A DNA stretch of 64,000 bases from Devosia sp. Leaf420 (GCF_001425445.1 NZ_LMQU01000001.1:559221-623220), one strand, 5' to 3'. Shown: positions 1-8,882, counted from the stretch's first letter. Numbers and translations are program-made. The notes: generated from the sequence alone by a model not told the origin.

Positions 1-1
1 C

Positions 2-1000
2 CATCCCGTCGGCACGGGCCCGTTCAAGTTCGAGGAATGGCAGTCCAATACCAGCGTCGTCGCCTCGCGCAACGATGCCTATTGGGATGGCGCCCCCTCG
101 CTCGAAGCGGTCATCTTCCGCCCGATCACCGACGCCAATACCCGGGTTGCCGAAATGCTCTCGGGCGGCATCGACGTGCTGCTCGAAACCCCGCCCGACA
201 ATGTTGCCCAGTTCCGCGACGACGCCAATTACCAGGTCGTCGAAGCCGTCGGCCCCCATGTCTGGTACGTGATGCTCAACGCCAAGGACGGTCCCTTTGC
301 CGACAAGCGTGTGCGCCAGGCGGTGAACTACGCGGTCAACAAGGAAAGCCTCGTCAACGACGTGCTCCAGGGCACGGCAGACGTGTCCGCCGGCCCAATC
401 CCGCCCGCCTTCAACTGGGCCTATAACGAAGACGTCGCGCCCTATCCCTATGATCCGGCAAAGGCCAAGGAACTCCTCGCCGAAGCTGGGGCGGAAGGCG
501 CAAAACTCACCTTCCTCGTCACCGAAGGCGGCTCGGGCATGCTCGATCCCGTCCCCATGGGCACCGCTATCCAGGCCGATCTCGCGGCCGTCGGGCTCGA
601 TGTCGAGATCAAGACCTATGAGTGGAACACCTTCCTCTCCGAGGTGAATCCCGGCCTCGAAGGCAAGGGCGACATGGCCGAAATGGCCTGGATGACCTCC
701 GACCCCGACACCCTGCCCTTCCTGACCCTGCGCACAGCGGCCTTCCCGGCCGAAGGCGGCTTCAACTCGTCCTATTATTCCAACCCGGAAGTCGACGCCC
801 TCCTCGACAAGGCGCGTCTCTCGACCGATCCTGCCGAGCGCGGCGAACTTTATAAGCAGGTCCAGGCCATCACCCACGAAGATGCCCCCTGGCTCTTCGT
901 TGCCAACTGGAAGCAGAACGCCGTCGTCACCAGCGCCGTCGGTGATTTCGAACTGCAGCCGGACTTTTCTCTAGTTTTGCGAGATGTGACGAAGCAGTAA
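2..1000 (+). CDS. Peptide-type ABC transporter substrate-binding protein (SBP family 5), 5' end missing
   Basis: C-terminal two thirds of a periplasmic solute-binding protein of the oligopeptide/dipeptide/nickel family. The reading frame is open from base 2 and starts with HPVGTGPFKFEEW, the family's central GTGP(F/Y) motif, so about 200 N-terminal residues including the signal peptide lie outside the window. The later segment DKRVRQAVNYAVNKE is the usual hinge-region motif, and the C-terminus holds the common SSYYSNPEVDALLDKA stretch. It heads a co-directional ABC operon with both permeases and both ATPases downstream. The ligand cannot be told from sequence; peptides or modified amino acids are likely given the M42 hydrolase at the operon end. 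Confidence 0.93.
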   Translation, partial: HPVGTGPFKFEEWQSNTSVVASRNDAYWDGAPSLEAVIFRPITDANTRVAEMLSGGIDVLLETPPDNVAQFRDDANYQVVEAVGPHVWYVMLNAKDGPFADKRVRQAVNYAVNKESLVNDVLQGTADVSAGPIPPAFNWAYNEDVAPYPYDPAKAKELLAEAGAEGAKLTFLVTEGGSGMLDPVPMGTAIQADLAAVGLDVEIKTYEWNTFLSEVNPGLEGKGDMAEMAWMTSDPDTLPFLTLRTAAFPAEGGFNSSYYSNPEVDALLDKARLSTDPAERGELYKQVQAITHEDAPWLFVANWKQNAVVTSAVGDFELQPDFSLVLRDVTKQ

Positions 1001-1017
1001 ATCTGTGCCGGTTGGGG

Positions 1018-1150
1018 GCATGCCCCTCATCCGGCGCTATGCGCCACCTTCTCCCCGAGGGGGAGAAGAATGGTCCGGCGCTCGCCTCTTGTTCCTCTCC
1101 CCATCGGGGAGAGGGTGGATCGCGCAAAGCGCGAGACGGATGAGGGGGGA
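1018..1150. repeat. Rhizobial-type palindromic intergenic repeat (RIME-like)
   Basis: This gap between the binding protein and its first permease carries a large imperfect inverted repeat. The left arm reads CCCCTCATCCGGCGCTATGC and continues into CACCTTCTCCCC. The right arm ends with a complementary CGGATGAGGGG after GGGGAGAGGGTGG. Both arms also contain small internal hairpins (GGCGCTATGCGCC, and GCGCAAAGCGC on the other side). The pattern closely resembles the RIME-type intergenic mosaic elements of Rhizobium and relatives. It may act as a transcript-stabilising or attenuating structure after the highly expressed binding-protein gene. The family assignment is from memory of the consensus and was not searched. 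Confidence 0.75.
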
Positions 1151-1183
1151 TGCCGCCAACACCACCGCCCCGGAGGACCACCC

Positions 1184-2131
1184 ATGACCGCCTATATCGG
1201 CAAACGCCTCCTCGCCGCGATCCCTGTCATTCTCGGCCTTTCCATCATCGTCTTCCTCGTGATGAAGCTGATCCCTGGCGATCCAGCGCAGGCCCTCCTC
1301 GGCTCCTATGCGACCCCTGACAATGTTGCGCGCATCAACCGCGCGCTCGGCCTCGATCGCTCCTGGCCCGAGCAATATGTCATCTGGATCGGCAATCTTC
1401 TCCAGGGCGATTTCGGTCGCTCCTACATACTCAATCGCCCTGTTCTCGACGAAGTGCTGGAGCGGTTTGGCGCGACGCTCATCCTTGCCGGGGCCTCCCT
1501 CATCATCTGCTCGGTGCTCGGCATTCTCGCTGGCATCGTCTCTGCCGTGCGCCAGTTCGGCTGGACCGATCGCGTGGTCACCTTCTTCGTTCTCATCGGC
1601 ATTTCCATGCCGGCCTTTTTCCTCGGCCTCGTCTTTATTCTGTTCTTTGCCGTGCAATGGAAGCTGCTCCCCGCCTCGGGCATGTATGCCGTCTATGGCG
1701 GCGGTGATCTCCCCGATCTACTCCGCCACCTGATCCTGCCTGCCTCCACCCTCGCCATCGTCGCAACCGGCGTCGTCGCCCGCCTGACCCGCGCGGCCAT
1801 GCTCGAAGTCCTGCGTCAGGATTTCATCCGCACTGCCCGCGCCAAGGGTCTCAGCGAAAACAAGGTCATCTACCACCACGCTTTCCGCGCCGCATTGGTC
1901 TCCATCATTCCAGTGCTTGGCATTCAGGCCGGCTTCGTCCTCGGCGGCGCGGTCTATATCGAAACGGTGTTCCAGTGGCCCGGCCTAGGACAGATGCTGG
2001 TCAAGGCCGTCTCGACGCGCGATCTGCTGCTGGTGCAGGGTGGCGTGCTCGTTGCCGCCACCGTCTATGTGCTCGTCAATCTTCTGGCCGATGTCGCTCA
2101 GGCCATGCTCGATCCAAGGCTCAAAGCATGA
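1184..2131 (+). CDS. ABC transporter permease, DppB/OppB type
   Basis: Integral membrane subunit of a peptide-type importer, 315 residues. I start it at the ATG preceded by GGAGGACC at 1172-1179; the longer open frame runs back into the palindromic repeat. The N-terminus is the typical DppB transmembrane helix followed by the periplasmic segment with the LGLDRSWPEQYVIWI stretch. The cytoplasmic EAA loop is visible as RQDFIRTARAKGLSENKVIYHHAFR, and the protein ends in the family's LDPRLKA. The stop overlaps the next start (ATGA), which suggests translational coupling. Confidence 0.95.
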   Translation: MTAYIGKRLLAAIPVILGLSIIVFLVMKLIPGDPAQALLGSYATPDNVARINRALGLDRSWPEQYVIWIGNLLQGDFGRSYILNRPVLDEVLERFGATLILAGASLIICSVLGILAGIVSAVRQFGWTDRVVTFFVLIGISMPAFFLGLVFILFFAVQWKLLPASGMYAVYGGGDLPDLLRHLILPASTLAIVATGVVARLTRAAMLEVLRQDFIRTARAKGLSENKVIYHHAFRAALVSIIPVLGIQAGFVLGGAVYIETVFQWPGLGQMLVKAVSTRDLLLVQGGVLVAATVYVLVNLLADVAQAMLDPRLKA

Positions 2132-3915
2132 CCGATCTCAGCGTCACAACCCCGGTTGCCACCCGCAAGCGCCGCAGCAATCTCCAATTGCTGCTGGCCA
2201 ATCGCCTCGCGGCGGCTGGTCTATTCATCTTCGGCTTCATTGTCATCCTGGCGCTCCTCGCACCCATCCTGCCGATCCCGAACCCGGACATAACCGATCA
2301 GCCCAATCGCCTGCTGTCGCCCTTGAGCGAGGGCCATCTCCTCGGCACCGATCATCTCGGCCGCGATATCCTTTCGCGCCTCATCTGGGGCACGCAAGTG
2401 TCCCTCCTCGTCGGCATCAGCGCCACGGCTCTCGCGGCCTTCTTTGGTTCGCTCATCGGCCTTGTCGCCGGCTATGCCCGCGGCGCCACCGACAGCATTC
2501 TCATGCGCTTCGTCGATATGCTGATGGCCTTCCCTTATATCCTTCTGGCCATCGCCATCGTCGCCGCGCTTGGCCCCGGCCTCCTCAATGCGCTTTACGC
2601 CATCGCCCTCGTCAATATCCCGTTCTTTGCCCGAAATATCCGCGGCGTGACTGTCTCGATCCGCAATCGCGAATTCGTTGATGCCGCGCGCCTCTCGGGC
2701 AAAAGCCACGCGGCAGTCCTCTTCACCGAAGTGTTGCCCAATGTTCTGCCGGTCATCGTCATCACCATGTCGACCACCGTCGGCTGGATGATCCTTGAAA
2801 CTGCCGGCCTCTCCTTCCTTGGCCTCGGCGCCCAGCCGCCGACCTCCGACCTGGGCTCCATGCTCGGCCAGGCCCGCGCTCAGCTCTTCACCGCGCCACA
2901 TGCTTCCATCATTCCCGGCGTGATGATTTTCCTCCTCGTCATGAGCATCAACCTCCTCGGCGACGGTATCCGCGACGTGCTCGATCCGCGCCTCCGCTCC
3001 GGCACCCTCGGCCGTCCCATGCCGGTCACCAAGATTGACCGCCAGTCCAAGCCCGCCCCGACCCTTGCAGACGCCCCTGCCCTTGTTGTCGAAAACCTTT
3101 CGACCGGCTTCGATTCCGGCGCCTCTATCACCCCCGCTGTCCGCGACATCAGCTTCCTCTTGGGCAAAGGCGAATGCCTTGGCCTCATCGGCGAGAGTGG
3201 CTCAGGCAAGTCGGTCACCGCGCTCTCGTTAATGGGCCTTGTCGCGTCCCCGCCCGGCGTCATCACCAATGGCGGCGTCTATATCCAGGGCCAGGACGTG
3301 CTTTCCCTGCGCGAGCACGAGCTCATCGCCCTCCGCGGCGCCCGCGTCGCCTATGTCTTCCAGGACCCCCTGACGACGCTCCATCCGCTTTTCTCGGTTG
3401 CTGACCAGATTGCCGAAGCGGTGCTTGCGCATAATCCCATCGGCAAGCGCGCAGCCCGCCAACGCGCTATCGACCTGATGGAAACCGTCGGCATCCGGGA
3501 TGCATCTGATCGTGCCAGCGCCTATCCGCACGAACTCTCCGGCGGCCAGCGCCAGCGCATCGGCATCGCCATGGCGCTCGCCAATGATCCCGACATCATC
3601 ATCGCCGACGAGCCGACCACCGCCCTCGATGTCACCGTGCAGGCGCGCATTCTCGATCTGCTGCAAAACCTACGCCGCGAGCGCGGTCTCGCCCTCCTCC
3701 TTATCACCCACGATTTCGGCGTTGTCGCCCAGGTCTGCGACCGCGTCGCGGTGATGAAAAATGGCGAAATCGTCGAACAGGGCGAAACACAAACGGTCCT
3801 CCGCGATCCTCAGCACGACTACACCAAGCGCCTTATCGCCTGCGTGCCCGAACTCGGCGAAGGCCACAGTTTCCTTAATCGGGTTCGTCCGCTCTTTTCG
3901 GAGGCCAAGGCATGA
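2128..3915 (+). CDS. Fused ABC permease (DppC type) and ATPase (DppD type)
   Basis: A single 595-residue protein joins two normally separate subunits. Residues 1-290 are a DppC-type permease: an N-terminal helix, LLGTDHLGRDILSRLIWG, then the EAA loop around 182-206 (EFVDAARLSGKSHAAVLFTE) and the ending LDPRLRSG. A short proline/lysine-rich linker follows. Residues about 315-590 are a DppD-type nucleotide-binding domain with Walker A GESGSGKS (355-362), FQDPL Q-loop (411-415), signature LSGGQ (470-474), Walker B IIIADEP and an H-loop in ITHDF. No stop or frame change separates the halves. Such permease/ATP-binding fusions occur in rhizobial peptide transporters. Overlaps both neighbours by 4 bases. 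Confidence 0.94.
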   Translation: MTDLSVTTPVATRKRRSNLQLLLANRLAAAGLFIFGFIVILALLAPILPIPNPDITDQPNRLLSPLSEGHLLGTDHLGRDILSRLIWGTQVSLLVGISATALAAFFGSLIGLVAGYARGATDSILMRFVDMLMAFPYILLAIAIVAALGPGLLNALYAIALVNIPFFARNIRGVTVSIRNREFVDAARLSGKSHAAVLFTEVLPNVLPVIVITMSTTVGWMILETAGLSFLGLGAQPPTSDLGSMLGQARAQLFTAPHASIIPGVMIFLLVMSINLLGDGIRDVLDPRLRSGTLGRPMPVTKIDRQSKPAPTLADAPALVVENLSTGFDSGASITPAVRDISFLLGKGECLGLIGESGSGKSVTALSLMGLVASPPGVITNGGVYIQGQDVLSLREHELIALRGARVAYVFQDPLTTLHPLFSVADQIAEAVLAHNPIGKRAARQRAIDLMETVGIRDASDRASAYPHELSGGQRQRIGIAMALANDPDIIIADEPTTALDVTVQARILDLLQNLRRERGLALLLITHDFGVVAQVCDRVAVMKNGEIVEQGETQTVLRDPQHDYTKRLIACVPELGEGHSFLNRVRPLFSEAKA

Positions 3916-4718
3916 CCAACGCCATCCAGATCCGCGATCTCGTCAAAACCTTCGGCGGCGGCAGCTCTCTTTTCGGCCGCAAGGCCAATGAAGTCCAAGC
4001 CGTCCGCGGCATCTCGCTCGATCTTAAGCGCGGCGAAACCCTTGGCATCGTCGGTGAAAGCGGCTCGGGCAAATCGACGCTCGCCCGCATGCTCGTTGGC
4101 CTTGAGCATCCCACCTCCGGCACCATGCTGATCGACAACAAGCCTTGGGCCGATCTCGCCGCCTCTGGCTCCCGCGCCTTTGGCCGCACCATTCAATATG
4201 TCTTTCAGGACCCCGTCGCCTCGCTCAATCCGCGGAAAACCATCGGCGAAATTCTCGACGTGCCTTTGCGCCTCCTCTGCTCTCACGACAGCACCAAACG
4301 CGTCATTCGCAAGCGCGAACTGATCGACGCCGTTCAGATGCCGCTCGATACGCTCGAACGCTATCCTCACGAATTCTCCGGCGGCCAGGCCCAGCGCATC
4401 GCCATTGCCCGCGCCCTGGCGGCCGAAGCCAGCATTCTCGTCCTCGATGAGCCGGTGAGTGCGCTCGACGTCTCCGTGCAGGCCCAAGTCCTGCTGCTCC
4501 TCCAGCAATTGCGCGACGATCTCGGCCTTTCCTACATCTTCATCAGCCACGATCTCGCCGTCGTGGAATCGATTTCCGATCGTGTCGCCGTCATGTATCT
4601 CGGAGAAGTGGTGGAGACCGGCCCCGCGGCCCAGCTCTTCGCCAACCCGCAACACGATTACACGCGCTCGCTCATCGCCAGCGCGCCACGCCTCTCCGCA
4701 ACGGACAGCGCCGCATGA
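3912..4718 (+). CDS. ABC transporter ATPase, DppF/OppF type
   Basis: Second nucleotide-binding subunit of the same importer, 268 residues. Walker A is GESGSGKST, the Q-loop is VFQDPVASLNPR, the signature motif is the slightly variant FSGGQAQR, and Walker B is ILVLDEP followed by the D-loop SALD. The switch histidine is in [10 protein letters not shown]. The C-terminal oligopeptide-type extension found in many DppF proteins is very short here, with only the HDYTRSLIASAPRL stretch remaining. It starts in an ATGA overlap with the fused permease-ATPase and ends in another with the GntR gene. Confidence 0.95.
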   Translation: MTNAIQIRDLVKTFGGGSSLFGRKANEVQAVRGISLDLKRGETLGIVGESGSGKSTLARMLVGLEHPTSGTMLIDNKPWADLAASGSRAFGRTIQYVFQDPVASLNPRKTIGEILDVPLRLLCSHDSTKRVIRKRELIDAVQMPLDTLERYPHEFSGGQAQRIAIARALAAEASILVLDEPVSALDVSVQAQVLLLLQQLRDDLGLSYIFISHDLAVVESISDRVAVMYLGEVVETGPAAQLFANPQHDYTRSLIASAPRLSATDSAA

Positions 4719-5509
4719 GCGAAATCGCCCCCCTTGATCCGCCGCGCCGCAAGCGCACTGACGAGATCGTCGACGCTATAAAGCGGATGATCGTCGAACA
4801 TGGCCTTGGTCCCGGCGATCGCCTGCCGCAGGAGCGCGATCTCATCGCCCAGTTTTCTGCAAGTAAAGGCACCGTCCGCGAGGCTCTGAAATCCCTTGAA
4901 GTTCAAGGGTTGATCTCGGTACGCACCGGCCCCGGCGGCGGCGCCTTCATCGAGCGCATGTCCGAAGGACGGGCGATGAGCCTTCTCTCCAATTTCCTCT
5001 TCGCCAAGAACCTGACGATCGCCAATATCTATGAGATGCGAAAGGTTCTCGAACCGCAACTGGCAGCCAGCGCCACCCCCAATATCGACGAAGTGGGCCT
5101 CAAACGCCTTGAGGCCATCATTGGCATCTACGACCACGAACCGGCCGACCAGAACGAGCGTTGGAACCAGCGCATGGCGGAATTGGATTTCCACGGCGTC
5201 GTTGCGGAATATTCCGACAATCCCATTCTCGCTTTCACCTGCCGGTTTCTCCAGCGCCTCTTGAAAGATCTCACCATCGCACAGGACATTTATGTCCAGC
5301 CCGAGCCCGTCTCGCGCGCCAGCGGCATCCAGCATCAGCGCGATCTCATCGCCGCCATGCGCCGTCGCGATGCCGTCGCAGCCGCCGCGATCCTCGCCGA
5401 GCATATGAGCGAAGCCGAAAAGCACATGCTGACCCTCGAGGCCAAGCTCGAAGACCGCTTCCTCGAAGAAGTCTCGCCAGCCCGTACCCGAAAGCGTCGC
5501 TCTGCATGA
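4715..5509 (+). CDS. GntR-family transcriptional regulator, FCD subfamily
   Basis: A 264-residue DNA-binding regulator. Residues about 10-75 form the winged helix-turn-helix: GDRLPQERDLIAQFSASKGTVREALKSLE, then the wing LISVRTGPGGGAFI. Residues about 95-240 are the all-helical FCD effector domain that usually binds a carboxylic-acid ligand, with the metal-ligand-like pattern in AELDFHGVVAEYSDNP and ISHQ-like QHQRDLIAAM. The C-terminus is basic. Its start overlaps the ATPase stop by four bases and its stop overlaps the M42 gene, so it is co-expressed with the transporter it probably controls. The effector is unknown. Confidence 0.93.
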   Translation: MSEIAPLDPPRRKRTDEIVDAIKRMIVEHGLGPGDRLPQERDLIAQFSASKGTVREALKSLEVQGLISVRTGPGGGAFIERMSEGRAMSLLSNFLFAKNLTIANIYEMRKVLEPQLAASATPNIDEVGLKRLEAIIGIYDHEPADQNERWNQRMAELDFHGVVAEYSDNPILAFTCRFLQRLLKDLTIAQDIYVQPEPVSRASGIQHQRDLIAAMRRRDAVAAAAILAEHMSEAEKHMLTLEAKLEDRFLEEVSPARTRKRRSA

Positions 5510-6558
5510 TCGATTCCGACTATCTCCTTGACCGGCTGCTGCAGCTGGTCAAAACGCCGAGCCCCGTCGGCATGACTGATCGCGCCGTAGCCTTAGTCGA
5601 TACCTGGCTGCGCGACCTTGGCTATTCGCCCAAATATACTCGCCGCGGCGTCCTCTATGTCGAAGTCGGTGATGGCCCACCCCGCCGCGCCCTTGCCGCC
5701 CATCTCGACACGCTCGGCGCCATGGTCACCGAACTCAAGCCCAATGGCCGCCTTGCCCTGCGCAACACCGGCACCTGGGCCGCTCGCTTCGCCGAAGGCG
5801 CCCGCGTCACCATCTTTTCCGACCATGCCGAGCACCGCGGCACCATCCTGCCGCTCAAAGCCTCAGGCCACCGCTTCAACACCGAAGTCGACACCCAGCC
5901 CGCCGATTGGGACAATCTCGAAATCCGCATCGACGCCATCCTGCCCGACCGCGACGCGCTCGTCGCCGCTGGCTTCAATGTCGGCGATATGGTCGCGATC
6001 GATGCGCAACCCGAGGTCGTCGACGGCTTCATCGTCTCGCGCCATCTCGACGACAAGGCCGGCTGCGCCACTCTCCTCGCGGTCCTCAAATCCATCGCCG
6101 AGGGTCACACCAAGGTCGCCGTCCCCTTCCAGGCCATGTTCACGATCGCCGAAGAGATCGGCATCGGTGGCACCCACGGGTTTGGTCCCGAGGTCGAAGA
6201 ACTGCTTGCCATCGACAATGCGGTGACCGCTCCCAACCAGACATCGCGCGACGACGCCGTCACCATCGCCATGCGTGATCGCCAGGGTCCCTTTGACGCC
6301 CGCATGACGCGCCAAATGTTAACGGTCTGTGAACAGAATGGCATCCGATACGAGCGCGATACATTCCGCCACTACCGCTCCGACAGCGCTGCCGCCGTCG
6401 AAGCCGGCTGGGATATCCGCGTCGGTCTCGTCTGCTTTTCCCTCGACAGTTCCCACGGCTGGGAACGTACCCACCTAGCCTCGCTCCAAGCATTGGCAGC
6501 ATTGCTGAAGGGCTATATTGAAACCGAGATGTTCAATGACGAAGGCCAACTGTCGTAA
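5506..6558 (+). CDS. M42-family metallopeptidase (FrvX/aminopeptidase type, similar to the NAGGN-system member)
   Basis: A 350-residue cytoplasmic metallo-aminopeptidase-like protein. The start at 5506 overlaps the GntR stop; the longer frame upstream only shadows that gene. Di-metal site residues are recognisable: AHLDTLGAM (His66, Asp68), RHLDDKAG (Asp), the catalytic Glu pair in AEEIGIGGTHG, the Asp in AIDNA, and a C-terminal His in DSSHGWERTH. The HLDTLGAMVTELKPNG stretch resembles the M42 protein that accompanies N-acetylglutaminylglutamine amide synthesis genes, but those partner genes are absent here. As the last gene of a peptide ABC operon it probably hydrolyses the imported substrate. 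Confidence 0.88.
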   Translation: MIDSDYLLDRLLQLVKTPSPVGMTDRAVALVDTWLRDLGYSPKYTRRGVLYVEVGDGPPRRALAAHLDTLGAMVTELKPNGRLALRNTGTWAARFAEGARVTIFSDHAEHRGTILPLKASGHRFNTEVDTQPADWDNLEIRIDAILPDRDALVAAGFNVGDMVAIDAQPEVVDGFIVSRHLDDKAGCATLLAVLKSIAEGHTKVAVPFQAMFTIAEEIGIGGTHGFGPEVEELLAIDNAVTAPNQTSRDDAVTIAMRDRQGPFDARMTRQMLTVCEQNGIRYERDTFRHYRSDSAAAVEAGWDIRVGLVCFSLDSSHGWERTHLASLQALAALLKGYIETEMFNDEGQLS

Positions 6559-6572
6559 TTTTTTATTTGCCC

Positions 6573-7592
6573 TCAAAACATTGTTGACGCACGAATGAGC
6601 AGTTCCGTAGTAATTTCAGAACCTAGAATAATTTCCGTCTCTTCAAGCCCAAGTAGACTAGCGACCACCGCGGCGGTTTTGCGGCCAATCTGGTCAGGAA
6701 AGGGGTTGACCGTGGTCAAAGGCGGAACGCAAATCTCAGCGACTTCATAATTACCGAAACCTGCAATCGCGATTTGCTTGGGCACGGCGATGCCCATTCG
6801 CTGGCACTCAGTTAGCGCGCCAAAGCCGACAAGATCCGAGACGCAAATGACAGCGTCTATCTCGGGCGACTGCTGCAGCAGCGGACGCATGGCGGCGGCG
6901 CCTTCGAGCATCGAGACGGGCGGGACACCGGCTGCGACGAGCCGGGTCGCGTCGAGGCCGTGCCGCTCCATGGCGGCGATGAAGCCGGCGCGGCGGTCGG
7001 CACCGCGGGAATCGCGACCGGCTTCGCCGCCGATGAAGGCGATGCGGCGGCGGCCGGTGGTGACCAGGTGATCGACCAGCATGGCGGCGGCATCGGCATT
7101 GGAAAAACCGACGACATGGCCGATCGGGTCCGAGGGAATGTCCCACGTTTCGACGACCGGAATGCCGGCGCTTTCGAGAAGGCGGCGGCAACGCGACGTG
7201 TGCTGACCGCCGGTGACCACGATGGCTTCGGGGCGGCGGCGGAGGAGTTGTTCGACCAGAATTTCTTCCTGCTCGATATCGTAGTCGGTGTAACCGAGGA
7301 GCGGCTGCAGGCCGTGCGCTTTCAGGCCATCGGAGAGGCCGCGGACCGTGTCGGCGAAATTGGCATTGTTGATCGAGGGGATGGTGACCGCGACAAAGCC
7401 GGTGCGCTGTTGGCGGAGATTGGCGGCGGTGCTGTCAAAAACGTAGCCGAGCTCATCGACGGTCCGGCGAATGGCATCGCGCGTCTGGGCGTTGACCGAG
7501 GTGCCATCGCGGAGCGCCCGGCTGACGGTCATGGGCGAAACGCCGACCTTGCGGGCAATGTCCTGCATGGTCGGCGGTTTGCGTGGCGGCAT
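6573..7592 (-). CDS. LacI-family transcriptional regulator
   Basis: A 339-residue repressor-type regulator. Residues about 8-55 form the LacI helix-turn-helix and hinge (MQDIARKVGVSPMTVSRALR, then a PxxxDSTAANLRQQRTG hinge). The remainder is a periplasmic-binding-like effector domain with the usual VAVTIPSINNANFADTVRGL and AIAGFGNYEVAEICVPPLTT motifs. It is the last gene of a four-gene - strand group headed by the IdnO-like dehydrogenase. The perfect palindrome at 9702-9715 is a good candidate for its operator; that link is inference. By context it senses a sugar acid such as idonate or gluconate. Confidence 0.93.
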   Translation of the reverse strand: MPPRKPPTMQDIARKVGVSPMTVSRALRDGTSVNAQTRDAIRRTVDELGYVFDSTAANLRQQRTGFVAVTIPSINNANFADTVRGLSDGLKAHGLQPLLGYTDYDIEQEEILVEQLLRRRPEAIVVTGGQHTSRCRRLLESAGIPVVETWDIPSDPIGHVVGFSNADAAAMLVDHLVTTGRRRIAFIGGEAGRDSRGADRRAGFIAAMERHGLDATRLVAAGVPPVSMLEGAAAMRPLLQQSPEIDAVICVSDLVGFGALTECQRMGIAVPKQIAIAGFGNYEVAEICVPPLTTVNPFPDQIGRKTAAVVASLLGLEETEIILGSEITTELLIRASTMF

Positions 7593-7662
7593 CAGCGGTT
7601 CCGGAAAGGGGTTTTGGCGACAGCCAAATGATCAGGAGGCGCACGGCCGGACAAGCGCAATC

Positions 7663-7998
7663 TCAGAGTTCTTCGTAGTCTTCGGCGTCCATCACGTGAT
7701 GGTGGATGCGGCCGGTGAAGAAGCGGGCAAGGACGCTTTCTGTGGCGGCGCGCGCCTTGGTGCGCACGGGGCTCGCAAGCGCGGCGTCCACCGCTGCGAC
7801 GTCAGGATAGGAGACGGCGAGGATCATCGGGAATTCCGGCGCGCCGTCGTCGCGCTTGACGGCATAGCTCACCCGAACCGAGAGAGCGCCAGGAAACTGC
7901 TTCCAGAGCGGCAGGATTTCGGCGGTAACGGCGGCGCGTAAGGCGGCTTCCTGGCCTTCATGCACCTTACCTTCGAAAAGGGCGTAGCGGGTGATCAC
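7663..7998 (-). CDS. Small dimeric alpha-beta barrel (Dabb/EthD-like) protein
   Basis: A 111-residue protein with the size and pattern of the ferredoxin-like dimeric alpha-beta barrel superfamily: MITRYALFEGKVHEG as strand one, EILPLWKQFPGALSVRVSY, and the C-terminal HHHVMDAEDYEEL. No catalytic residue can be named. Its start overlaps the stop of the upstream dehydrogenase by four bases, so it belongs to the sugar-acid operon. Members of this fold act as small isomerases, lactone handlers or monooxygenases, and the specific role here is unknown. Confidence 0.75.
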   Translation of the reverse strand: MITRYALFEGKVHEGQEAALRAAVTAEILPLWKQFPGALSVRVSYAVKRDDGAPEFPMILAVSYPDVAAVDAALASPVRTKARAATESVLARFFTGRIHHHVMDAEDYEEL

Positions 7999-8882
7999 TG
8001 AAACTTCTCCTTGCTGGGGCCGCGGAAGAATTCCATCAGCGCGGCCTGGTCTTCGCCGCCCAAGCCGGCTGCGGTCAGCAGGCGATGGATTTCGGCCGCG
8101 AGGGCCGTCAGCGGCATGGTGATCTGGGTCTGGCGCGCGAGCTCGCGGGCGCCATCGAGGTCCTTGACCATGTTGTCGATGCGGCCGGTGCGACGGTAAT
8201 CGCGCGCGGCAAAACGGGGCATATATTCCTGGAGCAGTGCGCTATCCGCGCGGCCGCCCTTGAGTGCGGCGGGGATGCGCTCGACATTGACGCCTGCGGC
8301 TTCCGCCAAGGCGGTGGCTTCGGCGACGGCCATGAAGCCGAGGCCGCAGAGGACCTGATTGACGATTTTGGTGGTCTGGCCGGTGCCGACATCGCCCATA
8401 TGGGTCTGGTTGGAGGCGAGCTGGGAGAGGATGTCCTGGGCTTCGCACACATCGGCCTCGGTGCCGCCTTGCATCAGCGTCAGTTGGCCGATTTCGGCCT
8501 TGGGCGCGCCGCCGGAAAGGGGGCTATCGACCCAGCGGAGGCCCTTTTCCCTGGCCTCGGCGGCGAGAGCGCGCGTGGCTTCGGGGTCGATGGAGGACAT
8601 GTCGATAATGAGCAGCCCCGGCGCCGCGCCTGCGGCGATGCCGTTGGGGCCGAAGACAGCGGCGCGGACGATGTGCGAAGCATTGAGGCTGAGGATGACG
8701 GCGCCGGCGCCCTGGGCGAGTGCGCTGGCGCTGGCCGCGGCGGTCGCGCCCTTGGCGACGAGATCGGCGACCTTTTGTGCGTCGAGATCGAAGACTTTTA
8801 GCGCCGTTCCGGTGGTCGCAAGACGCGCGCCGATGGCGCCGCCCATGGCGCCAGCGCCGACAAGACCGATGTGACCTGTCAT
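7995..8882 (-). CDS. NAD(P)-dependent beta-hydroxyacid dehydrogenase (3-hydroxyisobutyrate dehydrogenase / tartronate semialdehyde reductase family)
   Basis: A 295-residue oxidoreductase; the start ATG at 8882 is chosen because the Rossmann strand HIGLVGAGAMGG begins immediately after it. Residues 9-15 carry the nucleotide-binding GAGAMGG. The substrate motif DSPLSGGAPKAEIGQLTLM lies at about 119-137, and the catalytic lysine is Lys172 in GTGQTTKIVNQ. All family signature residues are intact. Flanked by an IdnO-like dehydrogenase upstream and a Dabb protein downstream, it most likely reduces or oxidises an intermediate of sugar-acid breakdown such as tartronate semialdehyde. Substrate remains unproven. 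Confidence 0.9.
   Translation of the reverse strand: MTGHIGLVGAGAMGGAIGARLATTGTALKVFDLDAQKVADLVAKGATAAASASALAQGAGAVILSLNASHIVRAAVFGPNGIAAGAAPGLLIIDMSSIDPEATRALAAEAREKGLRWVDSPLSGGAPKAEIGQLTLMQGGTEADVCEAQDILSQLASNQTHMGDVGTGQTTKIVNQVLCGLGFMAVAEATALAEAAGVNVERIPAALKGGRADSALLQEYMPRFAARDYRRTGRIDNMVKDLDGARELARQTQITMPLTALAAEIHRLLTAAGLGGEDQAALMEFFRGPSKEKFQ

Noticed and set aside
1070..1183. N-terminal extension of the first permease
   Set aside because: The extension would encode part of the palindromic repeat. The ATG at 1184 has a good ribosome site and starts at the first conserved helix.
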